This document shows, in pieces, positions 50,053 to 59,883 of a stretch of DNA of 64,000 nt (position 1 is its first letter; each line of letters opens with the position of its first letter). The stretch is taken from the NCBI GenBank assembly GCA_017620335.1, contig JAFZQO010000015.1:1-64000 (forward strand), in the 5' to 3' direction. The position numbers were made by a program, and so were the translations under genes. This stretch comes from Bacteroidales bacterium. Lineage in GTDB: Bacteria > Bacteroidota > Bacteroidia > Bacteroidales > UBA932. The notes beneath the pieces are model-generated. The model saw only the letters and a program-made list of their open reading frames with translations, had not been told where the DNA came from and did no database searches.

Positions 50053-52551
50053 ATGACGGATATGAGGAAAGTCTTGATAATTATTCTCGCGGCGATGCTT
50101 CCGGTGGCGGCCGGGGGGCAGATTATGAGATATGACCGCGAGGCGGCAAACTTCAACGAAGCGCTGCCGCTGGGCAACGGTCATATCGGTGCCATGATGT
50201 ACGGCGGCGTGGCCGACGACCTTATCGGCCTCAACGAGGCCACTCTGTGGGGCGGCAGCGGCGTCGACAACAATCCCCAACCGGACGGGCCGGACCTGCT
50301 GAGGCAGGTCCGGGAGGCCCTGTTCGCCGAGGATTGGGAGGGCGCGCGCAAGCTGCTGGTGCCCCTCCAGGGTCCGAACGCTTCGGCGTTCCTGCCGATG
50401 GGAGACCTGCATATACGGCAGACATTCCCGGCGGCGGGCGCGCTGCGCATGCGTCGCCCGCGCCCGGGCGCCGAACCCGAGCCTGAACCGGTCGATTACG
50501 GCGCCGACAGCTATCTCCGCACCCTGGATTTGGGGACCGCCATTGCCAGGACGGAGATCGTCCGGAACGGCATCCTGTACACCAGGGAATATTTCGTGTC
50601 GTATCCCGACCGGGTCTTGGTGATACGCCTGACGGCTTCGCGCCGCGGCGCGCTCAGTTTCTCGCTCGACGGCGATTCTCCGTGGAGGGGCGTGAAGGTT
50701 GTGGGCGTTTCCGATAACGAATTCACCGTCAGCGGACAACTGGGCTATAAGATGGGCACGGATGGACAGTATGCTTACATCTGGGAAGGCCCGTACGGCG
50801 AGAAGGGCATGCGCTACCAGTACCGCGTCAAGGCTGTCGAATGCGACGGTGAGGTCTATACGGCTCCCGGCCTCCGCGTGAGCCGCGCGACCTCCGCCAC
50901 GATACTCGTCAGCGCCGCGACCAGCTACGCCGGCTTCGACCGGGATCCCGACTTCCACGGAGTGGACGAGAATGCCCTCGCGCAGCAGTGGATGGCGAAG
51001 GCGGAAGGGAAGTCCTTCAATGATTTGCGCGAAGCGCATATAGCTGACTACAAGTCCATTGCCGACAGGCTGGAGCTGACTCTCGCAGGCGCGGAAGACC
51101 CTCAGCTCGATACGATGGCTACCGACAGGAGGCTCCTCCGCTATGCTGAAGGGGAGAGGGACCCGGGGCTGGAGATGATGTATTTCCGATTCGGAAGATA
51201 CCTGCTCATAAGCAGCTCCCGTGAGGACGGCGTGCCGGCGAACCTCCAGGGCATCTGGTGCGCCGACCGTTTCCCCGCATGGGGTAGCGACTATACGACG
51301 AACATCAACCTTCAGATGAATTACTGGCCGGCCGAGCCGCTCGCCATGAGCGAGCTGACGGCCCCGCTGTCGCGCTTCATCAAGGACGCTTCCGTGAACG
51401 GAGCGCAGATTGCGCGCAACATGTACAACATGCGCGGCTGGACCGTCCACCATAACTCCGACATCTGGGGCGCCGCCAATCCCGTGGGGGAGAAGGAGGG
51501 CGACCCGATGTGGGCCAACTGGTCCATGGGCGGCGCCTGGCTGTGCCAGCATCTCTTTGAGCATTACCGCTTTACGCTCGACGAGGATTATCTCCGCGAT
51601 ACCGCCTATCCGCTGATGAAAGGTGCTGCGGAGTTCCTGCTGGACTGGTTGGTGGAGCGCGACGGCGAGTTCATCACCGCGCCGTCCACCTCGCCCGAGA
51701 ATGCCTTCATCGACGAGAACGGGCACAAGGGCGTCGTGACCATCGGCTCCGCGATGGACCTGGAGATATCCTGGGACCTGCTGACCAACTGCATCGAGGC
51801 GAGCGAGATACTCGGCGTTGACGAGCGCCAGCGCGGCATCTGGAAGGATGTCCGCGCGCGGCTCCACCCGCTTCAGATAGGAGCCAAGGGCAATCTCGTG
51901 GAGTGGTACAAGGACTGGGAGGACGAGGACCCTCAGCACAGGCATGTGTCGCATCTCTTCGCTCTTTATCCGGGCCGGCAGATCTCCCCGATGAGTACCC
52001 CCGAGCTGGCCGCGGCCGCCCGCAAGACCCTGGAGATCAGGGGCGACGGCGGCACGGGCTGGAGCAAGGCCTGGAAGGTCAATTTCTGGGCCCGCCTGCT
52101 GGACGGCGACCATTCCTATCTGATGTTCAGGGAGTTGCTGAGCAAGTCCACGCTCCCTAACCTCTTCGACAGCCATCCGCCGTTCCAGATCGACGGCAAT
52201 TTCGGCGGTATCGCAGGAGTGGCTGAGATGCTGCTGCAGAGCCAGAACGGCGAACTGCACCTGCTGCCCGCACTTCCGTCGGCCTGGGCCGAGGGAAGCG
52301 TAAGGGGCATGCAGGGCAGGGGAGCCTTCACCGTCGGCATGGAGTGGAAGGACGGGCGCCTGAAGGGCGCGAGCGTCCTGTCGCGCGCCGGCGGAACCTG
52401 CCGGGTCCGCACCGCGGCCCCGGTCGTGGTGACGCGCGCCGGCTCCGGCCGCGGCCGCGCCGTCTCCGCCCGCACGGAACGCGACGGCTCCTGGTATGTC
52501 ACCACTTTCCGCACGACAGCGGGTACTGAATATTCGCTTATAGCCAATTAA
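50053..52551 (+). CDS. GH95 alpha-L-fucosidase
   Basis: An 832-residue exported enzyme of glycoside hydrolase family 95, inverting alpha-1,2-L-fucosidases (some members act on L-galactose). Signal peptide [20 protein letters not shown]-terminal beta-sandwich from [16 protein letters not shown] (about 30-290); (alpha/alpha)6 barrel with [18 protein letters not shown] (the two Asn of the catalytic water site), SPENAF (general acid Glu) and FQIDGNFGG (Asp), all as in characterised members; C-terminal beta domain from about 720. Start 50053 or 50062 (nine bases later), both after the promoter. It would release terminal fucose from mucin- or milk-type or plant glycans. No fucose-catabolic genes adjoin it, apart from the distant isomerase-like gene at 5485. 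Confidence 0.93.
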   Translation: MTDMRKVLIIILAAMLPVAAGGQIMRYDREAANFNEALPLGNGHIGAMMYGGVADDLIGLNEATLWGGSGVDNNPQPDGPDLLRQVREALFAEDWEGARKLLVPLQGPNASAFLPMGDLHIRQTFPAAGALRMRRPRPGAEPEPEPVDYGADSYLRTLDLGTAIARTEIVRNGILYTREYFVSYPDRVLVIRLTASRRGALSFSLDGDSPWRGVKVVGVSDNEFTVSGQLGYKMGTDGQYAYIWEGPYGEKGMRYQYRVKAVECDGEVYTAPGLRVSRATSATILVSAATSYAGFDRDPDFHGVDENALAQQWMAKAEGKSFNDLREAHIADYKSIADRLELTLAGAEDPQLDTMATDRRLLRYAEGERDPGLEMMYFRFGRYLLISSSREDGVPANLQGIWCADRFPAWGSDYTTNINLQMNYWPAEPLAMSELTAPLSRFIKDASVNGAQIARNMYNMRGWTVHHNSDIWGAANPVGEKEGDPMWANWSMGGAWLCQHLFEHYRFTLDEDYLRDTAYPLMKGAAEFLLDWLVERDGEFITAPSTSPENAFIDENGHKGVVTIGSAMDLEISWDLLTNCIEASEILGVDERQRGIWKDVRARLHPLQIGAKGNLVEWYKDWEDEDPQHRHVSHLFALYPGRQISPMSTPELAAAARKTLEIRGDGGTGWSKAWKVNFWARLLDGDHSYLMFRELLSKSTLPNLFDSHPPFQIDGNFGGIAGVAEMLLQSQNGELHLLPALPSAWAEGSVRGMQGRGAFTVGMEWKDGRLKGASVLSRAGGTCRVRTAAPVVVTRAGSGRGRAVSARTERDGSWYVTTFRTTAGTEYSLIAN

Positions 52552-52555
52552 TGAT

Positions 52556-52563
52556 TATCTTTG
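52556..52563 (+). promoter_or_regulatory. TAnnTTTG box abutting the lgt start
   Basis: TATCTTTG four bases before the ATG. If used, transcription would start at or next to the start codon. No -33 TTTG is visible, so chance is possible. Confidence 0.3.
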
Positions 52564-52567
52564 CGGC

Positions 52568-53455
52568 ATGTTAGACTTTTTGTTCGTCCACTGGAACGTG
52601 GACCCCGTCATATTCCACATCGGAAAGCTCGGGATCAGGTGGTATTCGCTGCTGTTCATCTCCGGCTTCATCCTGGGATGGTACATCTTCAAGTGGTTCT
52701 TCAAGCGCGAGGGCGTCAAGACCGAACTGCTCGACCCGCTGCTTTATACCCTGCTGATAGCCACCATCGTAGGCGCGCGCCTCGGCCACTGCTTCTTCTA
52801 CCAGCCTGATTACTATCTCGGCAGCTGGAAAGGTTTCTGGGAGATTTTTCAGCCGTGGAAGGGCGGGCTCGCCAGCCACGGCGGCGCCATAGCCCTGCTG
52901 CTGGCCATGTGGTGGTTCGCCCGCCATTACGGTCCTAAAAACGGCTTCGACTATCTCTGGATAATGGACCATCTCTGTATCGCCGTGGCCTTCGCCGGAT
53001 GCTTCATCCGCCTTGGAAACCTCTTCAACTCGGAGATTTACGGCGATGTCACGACTCTTCCGTGGGGCTTCATCTTCGAGCGCAACGGCGAGACCGAGCC
53101 CAAGCATCCCACCCAGCTTTACGAAGCAGGGTCCTACCTCCTTCTTGGCCTCTTCATGATATTGATGTACTGGAAGAAACTCGACCGCCTGCCGCGCGGT
53201 TCCTTCTTCGGGGTCTTCCTCGTCGGTTGCTTCGGCATGCGCTTCATCATCGAGTTCATCAAGGAGCCGCAGGTCGGCTTCGAGGAGGGCATGCTCTTCA
53301 ACATGGGCCAGCTCCTGTCGATTCCCTTCATACTGGCAGGCGTCGCCATTCTCATCTACGCCTTTTACAGGCGTATCCCTGCCAGGGCCATACCCCCCGA
53401 GCCGCCCAAGCCTGCCAAGAAAGAACCTACCCACTATGCTAAACCGATTAAATAG
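52568..53455 (+). CDS. lgt: Prolipoprotein diacylglyceryl transferase
   Basis: A 295-residue inner-membrane enzyme adding diacylglycerol to the lipobox cysteine of prolipoproteins, the first step in lipoprotein maturation. Visible motifs: WYSLLFISGFILGW, RLGHCFFYQPDYY, HGGAIALLLAMWW (catalytic His region), the Lgt signature RLGNLFNSEIYG, and HPTQLYEAG. Seven membrane helices are expected. A TATCTTTG box lies at 52556-52563, only four bases before the ATG. The C-terminal Pro/Lys-rich tail is a usual variable end. It stands 16 bases after the fucosidase gene and may also be read from there. Confidence 0.97.
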   Translation: MLDFLFVHWNVDPVIFHIGKLGIRWYSLLFISGFILGWYIFKWFFKREGVKTELLDPLLYTLLIATIVGARLGHCFFYQPDYYLGSWKGFWEIFQPWKGGLASHGGAIALLLAMWWFARHYGPKNGFDYLWIMDHLCIAVAFAGCFIRLGNLFNSEIYGDVTTLPWGFIFERNGETEPKHPTQLYEAGSYLLLGLFMILMYWKKLDRLPRGSFFGVFLVGCFGMRFIIEFIKEPQVGFEEGMLFNMGQLLSIPFILAGVAILIYAFYRRIPARAIPPEPPKPAKKEPTHYAKPIK

Positions 53456-53563
53456 AAGCGAATTTAAAATTTCTTAAAATATCCGGGAGGAAACGCTGCA
53501 AATGGAATGATATTTGCGGCGTTTTCGCGGCTTAAAACTATGCTGACAAATCAATTGCACGAT

Positions 53564-54982
53564 ATGAAAAGACTTGTGGTTCTAGCGGTTCTGGCAGGGC
53601 TTCTACCCTCTATCAGGACATTCGCGCAGGAGGCCGGGGACGGAGCCGCGCCCACCGTCCTTACACTCGACCAGGCCATCCAGATAGCACTCAGCGAGAA
53701 CATCGCGGTCCGCGTCGCCGACAAGGACATCGAGCGGGCGGAGTACGCCCGCAAGGGCACTTACGCCTCCCTGTTCCCGCAGGTGGACGGTTCCTCGTCC
53801 TATTCCCGCACCATCAAGAAACAGGTGATGTACATGGACTTCGACATCGGCTCCTTCGGAGGCGGTGGCGGTGCCGGCGGCTCCGATGACCCGGAGACCA
53901 AGGCCGGCGGCGGCAGCGGTGGCAACGGCGGCGGCATCGAAGTCGGCCGCTGGAATACCTATTCCGCCGGCGTCCAGGCGTCCATGCCCCTTGTCAACGC
54001 CCAGCTCTGGAAGAGCCTCAAGATCTCCGGCCAGGACGTGGAGCTCGCCGTCGAGCGGGCCCGTTCCTCGCGCCTCGAGACCGTCACCCAGGTGAAGCAG
54101 GCCTTCTACGGGGTCCTGCTGGCAAAGGAGGCGTTCAATGTGTACAAGGAGGTCTATGAGAACGCCCTGGACAATTTTACCCAGACCGAGAAGAGGTACA
54201 ACGCCGACAAGGCCTCCGAACTGGAGTACCAGCGCGCGAAGTCCACGGTCCAGAACGCCATTCCCAACGTCTATGACTCCGAGAATGCCGTCGTGCTCGG
54301 CCTCTGGCAGCTCAAGGCCGTCATGGGCATTGACTTAGACGAGGACATCGACGTGGCCGGCTCGCTCATGGACTATTCCACCACCATGTTCCGCGACATC
54401 GTCGAGAACGACGACGTCACCCTTGAGAAGAACTCCACGCTCCGCCAGCTCGCCATCCAGGCCGAGGAGCTCGCCAATACCGTGAAAATGCAGCAGTACG
54501 CCACCCTCCCGTCGCTTGCCCTTTCGTTCTCGTACAGCATCAACGCCATGGCCAATGACTTCAAGTTCAGCACCTACAACTGGTCGCCGTATTCGGCCGC
54601 AGGCCTTAGCCTGTCCATCCCCATCTTCGCCGGAGGCAGGCGCAGCAACGCCATCAAGCAGGCCCGCAACCAGCATGACCAGCTGATCCTCCAGTCGGAG
54701 AATACCGAAAGGCAGCTGAAGGTGGCCATCCGCCAGTATCTGAACCAGATGGAGACCGCGATGAAGAATTTCAACGCCGCCGGGTCGGGCGTCGAGACCG
54801 CCCGCAAGGCCTACGACATCGCGGCCAAGTCCTACAACCTCGGCCGCAGCACCATTACCGAGCTCAATGACGCCAGGCTCGCGCTCACGCAGGCCCTCCT
54901 GGCCCAGTCGCAGTCTGTCTACAATTTCGTGGTGGCAAAGGCGAACCTCGAGCAGACGCTCGGAAACGATATCGAATCATAA
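53564..54982 (+). CDS. TolC-family outer-membrane efflux protein
   Basis: A 472-residue outer-membrane factor with two OEP repeats, forming the exit duct of the RND pump encoded next. Signal peptide MKRLVVLAVLAGLLPSIRTFAQ; first repeat about 30-240, second about 265-465 (SLSIPIFAGGRRSN, YNLGRSTITELNDARLAL). Between the first strands of the barrel there is a Gly-rich insert of about 30 residues (95-125, runs of Gly with SDDPETK), in the position of an extracellular loop. The ATG at 53564 is chosen for its signal; earlier in-frame starts at 53507 and 53540 add no recognisable sequence. First gene of a four-gene efflux operon. Confidence 0.93.
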   Translation: MKRLVVLAVLAGLLPSIRTFAQEAGDGAAPTVLTLDQAIQIALSENIAVRVADKDIERAEYARKGTYASLFPQVDGSSSYSRTIKKQVMYMDFDIGSFGGGGGAGGSDDPETKAGGGSGGNGGGIEVGRWNTYSAGVQASMPLVNAQLWKSLKISGQDVELAVERARSSRLETVTQVKQAFYGVLLAKEAFNVYKEVYENALDNFTQTEKRYNADKASELEYQRAKSTVQNAIPNVYDSENAVVLGLWQLKAVMGIDLDEDIDVAGSLMDYSTTMFRDIVENDDVTLEKNSTLRQLAIQAEELANTVKMQQYATLPSLALSFSYSINAMANDFKFSTYNWSPYSAAGLSLSIPIFAGGRRSNAIKQARNQHDQLILQSENTERQLKVAIRQYLNQMETAMKNFNAAGSGVETARKAYDIAAKSYNLGRSTITELNDARLALTQALLAQSQSVYNFVVAKANLEQTLGNDIES

Positions 54983-55004
54983 CTCGGAAACAAGACAAAG
55001 ACAT

Positions 55005-56051
55005 ATGAAGACCTTTCTGAAAATCTTCCTCTGCGCCGCGACGGCGCTTCTGGCCGTCTCATGCGGCAGCAGGAAAAGCGGTTCCTCCTCATCCCCGTTC
55101 CCGCCCATGATGGGAATGGACCCCAACGCCCCGGTGAACGTGGAGGTAGCGGTCACGGAGTACCGCGACGTCCCCCAGGACGAGACCTATACGACCACCG
55201 TCCAGGCATATGCGGTGAACAACGTCGTCCCGCAGGCCGGCTCCAGGATCAAGAAGATCAATGTCGAGGTCGGTGACTTTGTGGCCAAAGGCCAGGTCCT
55301 CGCCGAGATGGACCAGACCAGCCTCGAGCAGACCAAGCTCAAGCTCGACAACGACGCGCTGGAGCTTTCCCGCCTGCAGCAGCTGTATGAGGCCGGAGCC
55401 CTCTCCAAGTCCGACTACGAAGCCATGCAGCTCTCGTACAACGTGAGCAACTCCCAGTACGAGAACCTCGTGGAGAACACCATCCTGCGTTCGCCTCTTA
55501 CGGGTGTCGTGACCGCCCGCAACTACGACGTGGGCGACATGTACGCCATGTCCCAGCCTATCTTCGTGGTGCAGCAGATCTCGCCCGTGAAGCTGCTCGT
55601 GGCCATGTCGGAGACCGATTACAGCAAGGTCAAGAAGGGTGACGGCGTGGAGATCACAGCCGACGCCATCCCCGGGCGCACGTTCACCGGCAAGGTCAAC
55701 CGCATCTATCCCGTCATCGACCCGGCTTCCCACACCTTCACCGCCGAGGTTGTGGTCCCGAACACCGACAGGGTGCTGCGTCCGGGCATGTTCGCCCGCG
55801 CCAGGGTAACCTTCGCGGTCAACAATAGCATCGTGGTACCTGATATCGCCATCGTCAAGCAGCAGGGATCCGGACAGAAGACCGTCTTCGTGCTGAACGG
55901 CGACAACACCGTCTCCAGCCGCATCGTCACCCTCGGCCGCCACACCGGCGCCGACTATGAGATCCTGGAAGGCCTCGCAGAGGGCGAGAAGGTCGTGACC
56001 AAGGGCCATACCGCCCTGCGTAACGGTTCCGAGGTGAACGTCATCAACTAA
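55005..56051 (+). CDS. RND efflux periplasmic adaptor (membrane fusion protein)
   Basis: A 348-residue lipoprotein (LLAVSC) of the HlyD/MFP family linking the inner-membrane pump to TolC. Barrel-sandwich (lipoyl) halves with INVEVGDFVAKGQVLAEMD and ILRSPLTGVVTARNYDVGDM flank a short helical hairpin, followed by beta-barrel (about 185-260) and membrane-proximal domains. It lies 22 bases after tolC and 13 before the pump gene. The ATG at 55005 gives the lipobox at Cys20. Confidence 0.95.
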   Translation: MKTFLKIFLCAATALLAVSCGSRKSGSSSSPFPPMMGMDPNAPVNVEVAVTEYRDVPQDETYTTTVQAYAVNNVVPQAGSRIKKINVEVGDFVAKGQVLAEMDQTSLEQTKLKLDNDALELSRLQQLYEAGALSKSDYEAMQLSYNVSNSQYENLVENTILRSPLTGVVTARNYDVGDMYAMSQPIFVVQQISPVKLLVAMSETDYSKVKKGDGVEITADAIPGRTFTGKVNRIYPVIDPASHTFTAEVVVPNTDRVLRPGMFARARVTFAVNNSIVVPDIAIVKQQGSGQKTVFVLNGDNTVSSRIVTLGRHTGADYEILEGLAEGEKVVTKGHTALRNGSEVNVIN

Positions 56052-56064
56052 CGGAGGCAGGACT

Positions 56065-59000
56065 ATGAGCATCTACAGATCATCGGTGAATCACCCCGTC
56101 ACGACGGCGCTGGTCTTCATCGCGTTCATGATCTTCGGCATCTTCTCGCTGGTGAAGACGTCGATCGCGCAGCTGCCCGAATTCGACGCCAACACCATCA
56201 TGGTGATGTCGTCGTACCCCGGAGCGAGTGCGGCCGACATCGAGAACAACCTGACGAAGGTGCTGGAGAACGCCCTGAACGGCGTCAGCGACCTCAAGAG
56301 CCTGACCTCCACCTCCCGCGAGAACACTGCCGTACTGACGCTGGAGTTCCGTTACGGCATCGACATCGACGAGGCGACCAACAATGTCCGCGACAAGCTG
56401 GACATGGTCAATTCGAACCTTCCGGACGGGTGCACCGTCCCGGTCATATTCAAGTTCAGTGCGGACGACATGCCCATCATGCTCCTGTCCGCGGTCGCGG
56501 GCGAGAGCCTTCCCGGTTTGGACAAGATTCTTGACGACAAGCTCGCCACCCCGCTGGCGCGCGTGTCGGGCGTGGGTACGGTATCCGTGTCCGGAGCCCC
56601 CACCCGCGAGATCCAGGTCTACTGCGACCCCAACAAGCTCCAGGCTTACGGCCTGAGCGTCAGCACGATATCCTCCATAATCGCGGCCGAGAACCGCAAC
56701 CTCCCTTCGGGAAGCATTGACATCGGTTCCGACGTGTACTCCCTGCGCGTGCAGAAGGAGTTCACAGACCCGCGCGAACTCCTGGACATCGTAGTCGGCT
56801 CGGCTAACGGCCGCGTCGTCTATCTCAGGGACGTGGCTACGGTTCGCGACGGCAACCAGGAGAAGGAGATGGAGTCGTACACCAACGGCGTGCGTTCCGC
56901 CCAGATCGTCATCCAGAAGCAGTCCGGCGCCAACACCGTCAACGTCATCAAGAACATCAAGAAGCAACTGGTCGAGATCAAGAAGAACCTTCCTTCCGAC
57001 ATCGAGATAACGACCATCGTAGACTCTTCCGACAATATCATCAACACCATCAATACCCTGAAGGAGACCATCCTGATCACCTTCCTCGTGGTCATGCTGG
57101 TGGTGTTCGTGTTCCTGGGCCGCTGGAGGGCCACTTTCATCATCGTGCTCTCCATCCCTATCGCCCTGCTGGCATCGCTGGTGTACCTTTTCGCCACGGG
57201 CAACACCCTGAACATCATCTCGATGTCCGCCCTGTCGATAGCCATAGGAATGGTCGTGGACGACGCCATCGTGGTGCTGGAGAACGTCTCCACGCATCTG
57301 GAACGCGGCTCCAAGCCCAAGGAGGCCGCCGTCCACGCGACCTCAGAGGTGGCCATATCCGTCATCGCCTCGACACTGACGATGCTGTGCGTGTTCCTCC
57401 CGCTCACCATGATGACCGGCATGGCCGGCATCATGTTCAGGCAACTCGGATGGATCGTCAGCATCATCATGATAGTCTCGACGACGGCAGCCCTTACCCT
57501 TGTCCCGATGCTGTGTTCACGCATGCTCAAGGCCGGCCCCAAGACCGGTAAGCTGCACAACGCCATATTCGGGCCCATCAACAAGGCTCTCGACGCGATC
57601 GCGCGCGGATACGCCCGCCTTATCGGCTGGGCCACCACACACCGCAAGACCGTGATTTTCGGCGCAATCGGCATCTTTGCCCTTGTGCTGGTCCTTTTCC
57701 TGCCCGGACTGGAGACCGAGTTCTTCCCGCAATCCGACCAGGGCCGCCTGACCGTCAACGTCGAGCTCCCCGCCGGTACTTCGCAGGAGGTGACGGGCGA
57801 GTTCGCCCGCAGGCTTTACAACCAGATTGTCGAGCAGGTGCCCGAAGTGAGGACGCTGAACTTCACCTACGGCCAGGCCGATGCCAGCAACACCTTTGCC
57901 AGCATGCGCTCCAACGGCGCCAACGTCATGTCGATGAACATCAACCTTGGAAGCATGGAGGACCGCGACCGCAGCACCGCCGAGATCGCGGACATCATCC
58001 GCGCCGACCTCGCCATGTATCCTGAGGTCAAGAAGGGCATGGTCAGCGAAGGCATGGGCGGCATGGGCGGAGCGTCCACCGTCGACGTGGAGATATATGG
58101 CTTCGATTTCGAGACTACCGACAAGGTGGCTCAGGAGATCAAGGAGAAATTGCTCGCCGATCCGTCCTTCACTCAGGTGACGGTGAGCCGTGACGAGTAT
58201 ACTCCTGAGTATCAGATGGATTTCGACAGGACAAAGCTCGCGCTCAACGGTTTGAATTCCACCACCGCCGGTTCGGCGTTCAGCGCCGCGATGAGCGGTG
58301 CCACGGGCTCTTACTACCGTGAGGACGGCGAGGAGTACAGCATCCGCGTGCGTTACGCTCCGGAGTTCCGCACCAGCATCGAGGACATGGAGAACATCGT
58401 GGTGTACAATGCCGCCGGCCGCGCCGTGCGCATGAAGGACCTCGGCTCCGTCATCGAGTCCAAGGTGCCTCCCACCATCGAGCGCAAGGACCGCGAGCGC
58501 GTGATCACCGTCAGGGGCATCGTCGCGCGCAAGGTCCCTCTCAGCCGCGCCGTCGTCGCGGCCCAGAAGGCCCTTGACTCCACGGATATCCCGTCCGAGC
58601 TCTCCACCGTGATCGGCGGAGACTACGAGGACCAGCAGGAGATGTTCGGGGACATGTTCCTCCTCATCATCCTGATCGTCCTCCTGGTATACATGGTCAT
58701 GGCGTCGCAGTTCGAGTCGTTCATGAGCCCGTTCGTGATCATGTTCTCGGTGCCGTTCGCCTTCGTGGGCGTGCTGCTGGGATTGTGGATTACAGGTTCT
58801 GCGCTCGGAATGATGTCCATGGTGGGTATCATCATCCTTCTGGGTATCGTCGTGAAGAACGGTATCGTGCTCATAGACTACACCATACTCTGCCGTGAGC
58901 GCGGCATGAGCGTGGCGGAGGCCTCGGTCACCGCCGCCCGCAGCCGTCTGCGCCCTATCCTCATGACCACCCTCACTACCGTGCTCGGCATGCTCCCGAT

Positions 59001-59169
59001 GGCACTCGGCCGCGGCGAGGGTTCCGAGATGTGGAATTCACTTGGCGTGACGGTCTGCTGGGGTCTCTCGATCTCGACCCTCGTTACCCTGGTCCTCATC
59101 CCGACCATCTATTGCGCGCTTGCCACCAGGCAGGAAAAGAGGAGGAACAAAAAACTTGCAAGGAAATGA
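56065..59169 (+). CDS. RND multidrug efflux pump (AcrB/HAE1 type)
   Basis: A 1034-residue inner-membrane proton antiporter of the hydrophobe/amphiphile efflux-1 family. It shows 12 membrane helices in two repeats with large periplasmic loops; helix 4 carries the proton-relay Asp pair in GMVVDDAIVVLEN, and helix 10 has VVKNGIVLIDYT. The first loop begins FDANTIMVMSSYPGASAADIE, as in AcrB-like pumps. Substrates are probably hydrophobic compounds, bile acids or drugs; specificity is not readable. The stop codon overlaps the start of the PII-like gene by four bases. Confidence 0.96.
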   Translation: MSIYRSSVNHPVTTALVFIAFMIFGIFSLVKTSIAQLPEFDANTIMVMSSYPGASAADIENNLTKVLENALNGVSDLKSLTSTSRENTAVLTLEFRYGIDIDEATNNVRDKLDMVNSNLPDGCTVPVIFKFSADDMPIMLLSAVAGESLPGLDKILDDKLATPLARVSGVGTVSVSGAPTREIQVYCDPNKLQAYGLSVSTISSIIAAENRNLPSGSIDIGSDVYSLRVQKEFTDPRELLDIVVGSANGRVVYLRDVATVRDGNQEKEMESYTNGVRSAQIVIQKQSGANTVNVIKNIKKQLVEIKKNLPSDIEITTIVDSSDNIINTINTLKETILITFLVVMLVVFVFLGRWRATFIIVLSIPIALLASLVYLFATGNTLNIISMSALSIAIGMVVDDAIVVLENVSTHLERGSKPKEAAVHATSEVAISVIASTLTMLCVFLPLTMMTGMAGIMFRQLGWIVSIIMIVSTTAALTLVPMLCSRMLKAGPKTGKLHNAIFGPINKALDAIARGYARLIGWATTHRKTVIFGAIGIFALVLVLFLPGLETEFFPQSDQGRLTVNVELPAGTSQEVTGEFARRLYNQIVEQVPEVRTLNFTYGQADASNTFASMRSNGANVMSMNINLGSMEDRDRSTAEIADIIRADLAMYPEVKKGMVSEGMGGMGGASTVDVEIYGFDFETTDKVAQEIKEKLLADPSFTQVTVSRDEYTPEYQMDFDRTKLALNGLNSTTAGSAFSAAMSGATGSYYREDGEEYSIRVRYAPEFRTSIEDMENIVVYNAAGRAVRMKDLGSVIESKVPPTIERKDRERVITVRGIVARKVPLSRAVVAAQKALDSTDIPSELSTVIGGDYEDQQEMFGDMFLLIILIVLLVYMVMASQFESFMSPFVIMFSVPFAFVGVLLGLWITGSALGMMSMVGIIILLGIVVKNGIVLIDYTILCRERGMSVAEASVTAARSRLRPILMTTLTTVLGMLPMALGRGEGSEMWNSLGVTVCWGLSISTLVTLVLIPTIYCALATRQEKRRNKKLARK

Positions 59170-59459
59170 AAGCGATATTCGTAGCATACAACCAGGCCTA
59201 CAACGAGGAGATCGTCGAAGTCCTCGAGGCCAACGGCCAGAGAGGTTTCACCGCCTGGCAGGACATCCAGGGCCGCGGCAGCGTCGACGGCATCCCGCAT
59301 CTCGGCAACCATGCGTGGCCGGAGATGAACTATGCCGTCCTCACAGTCGTCGACGACGGACTCGTCGACGGCATCCTGGACGACCTCAGGGCCAAGGACG
59401 CCGCGTATCACGACCTCGGACTGAGGGCTTACGTCTGGAACGTCGAGAAGGCCCTTTAG
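59166..59459 (+). CDS. Small PII-like protein of the RND operon
   Basis: A 97-residue cytoplasmic protein with the size and alternating alpha/beta pattern of the PII/CutA-like ferredoxin-fold group: KAIFVAYNQAYNEEIVEVL (strand-helix), GFTAWQDIQGRG, then NYAVLTVVDDGLVDGILDDL. The long T-loop with a uridylylated Tyr is not seen, so it is not GlnB. It is translationally coupled to the pump gene (ATGA). Small PII-like proteins at the end of RND operons are known in several phyla, where an adjustment of the pump by a small ligand has been proposed. Family assignment is by eye. Confidence 0.72.
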   Translation: MKAIFVAYNQAYNEEIVEVLEANGQRGFTAWQDIQGRGSVDGIPHLGNHAWPEMNYAVLTVVDDGLVDGILDDLRAKDAAYHDLGLRAYVWNVEKAL

Positions 59460-59479
59460 ATTTACCTGAAAATATCATG

Positions 59480-59510
59480 TTTGGAATACAACCATAAATT
59501 GTTATATTTG
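59480..59510 (+). promoter_or_regulatory. Promoter of trxA
   Basis: TTTG at 59480-59483, 19 bases, TATATTTG at 59503-59510: a perfect Bacteroidetes promoter, 27 bases before the ATG. Confidence 0.85.
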
Positions 59511-59537
59511 TGGTTGTATCTTTTAAATAGAAACGTT

Positions 59538-59852
59538 ATGGCTGAAGTAGTCACCAATACCAACATTTCCGAGATCCTGGCTTCAGACAAGCCGGTCATG
59601 ATTGATTTCTGGGCTTCCTGGTGCGGTCCCTGCCGCATGCTCGCCCCCACCGTCGACGGCATTGCCGAGGAGTATGCCGGCCGCGTCGTAGTCGCCAAGT
59701 GCAACGTCGATGACGCCGACGAGGTGGCGATGCAGTTCCGCATCCGCAACATCCCCACTCTCCTGTTCTTCAAGGGCGGCGAGATGGTGAACCGCCTCGT
59801 GGGCGCCGTTCCGAAGTCCGAGATCACCGCCATCCTCGATTCCCTGGTCTAG
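59538..59852 (+). CDS. trxA: Thioredoxin
   Basis: A 104-residue cytoplasmic thioredoxin with the active site WCGPC (Cys29, Cys32) in DFWASWCGPCRMLAP, the conserved cis-Pro in IRNIPTLLFF, and no signal peptide. It reduces disulphides of many proteins. The ATG at 59538 is chosen; the frame remains open to 59481, but that start lies before the transcription start. Monocistronic or read through into the next gene 31 bases later. Confidence 0.96.
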   Translation: MAEVVTNTNISEILASDKPVMIDFWASWCGPCRMLAPTVDGIAEEYAGRVVVAKCNVDDADEVAMQFRIRNIPTLLFFKGGEMVNRLVGAVPKSEITAILDSLV

Positions 59853-59883
59853 TCCTTTAACATTTCATATAAGTTTGAAAACC

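Noticed and set aside
50053-52551. GH95 gene as part of a fucose utilisation operon
   Set aside because: It has its own perfect promoter and neighbours pgk and lgt; no fucose permease, kinase or aldolase is adjacent.
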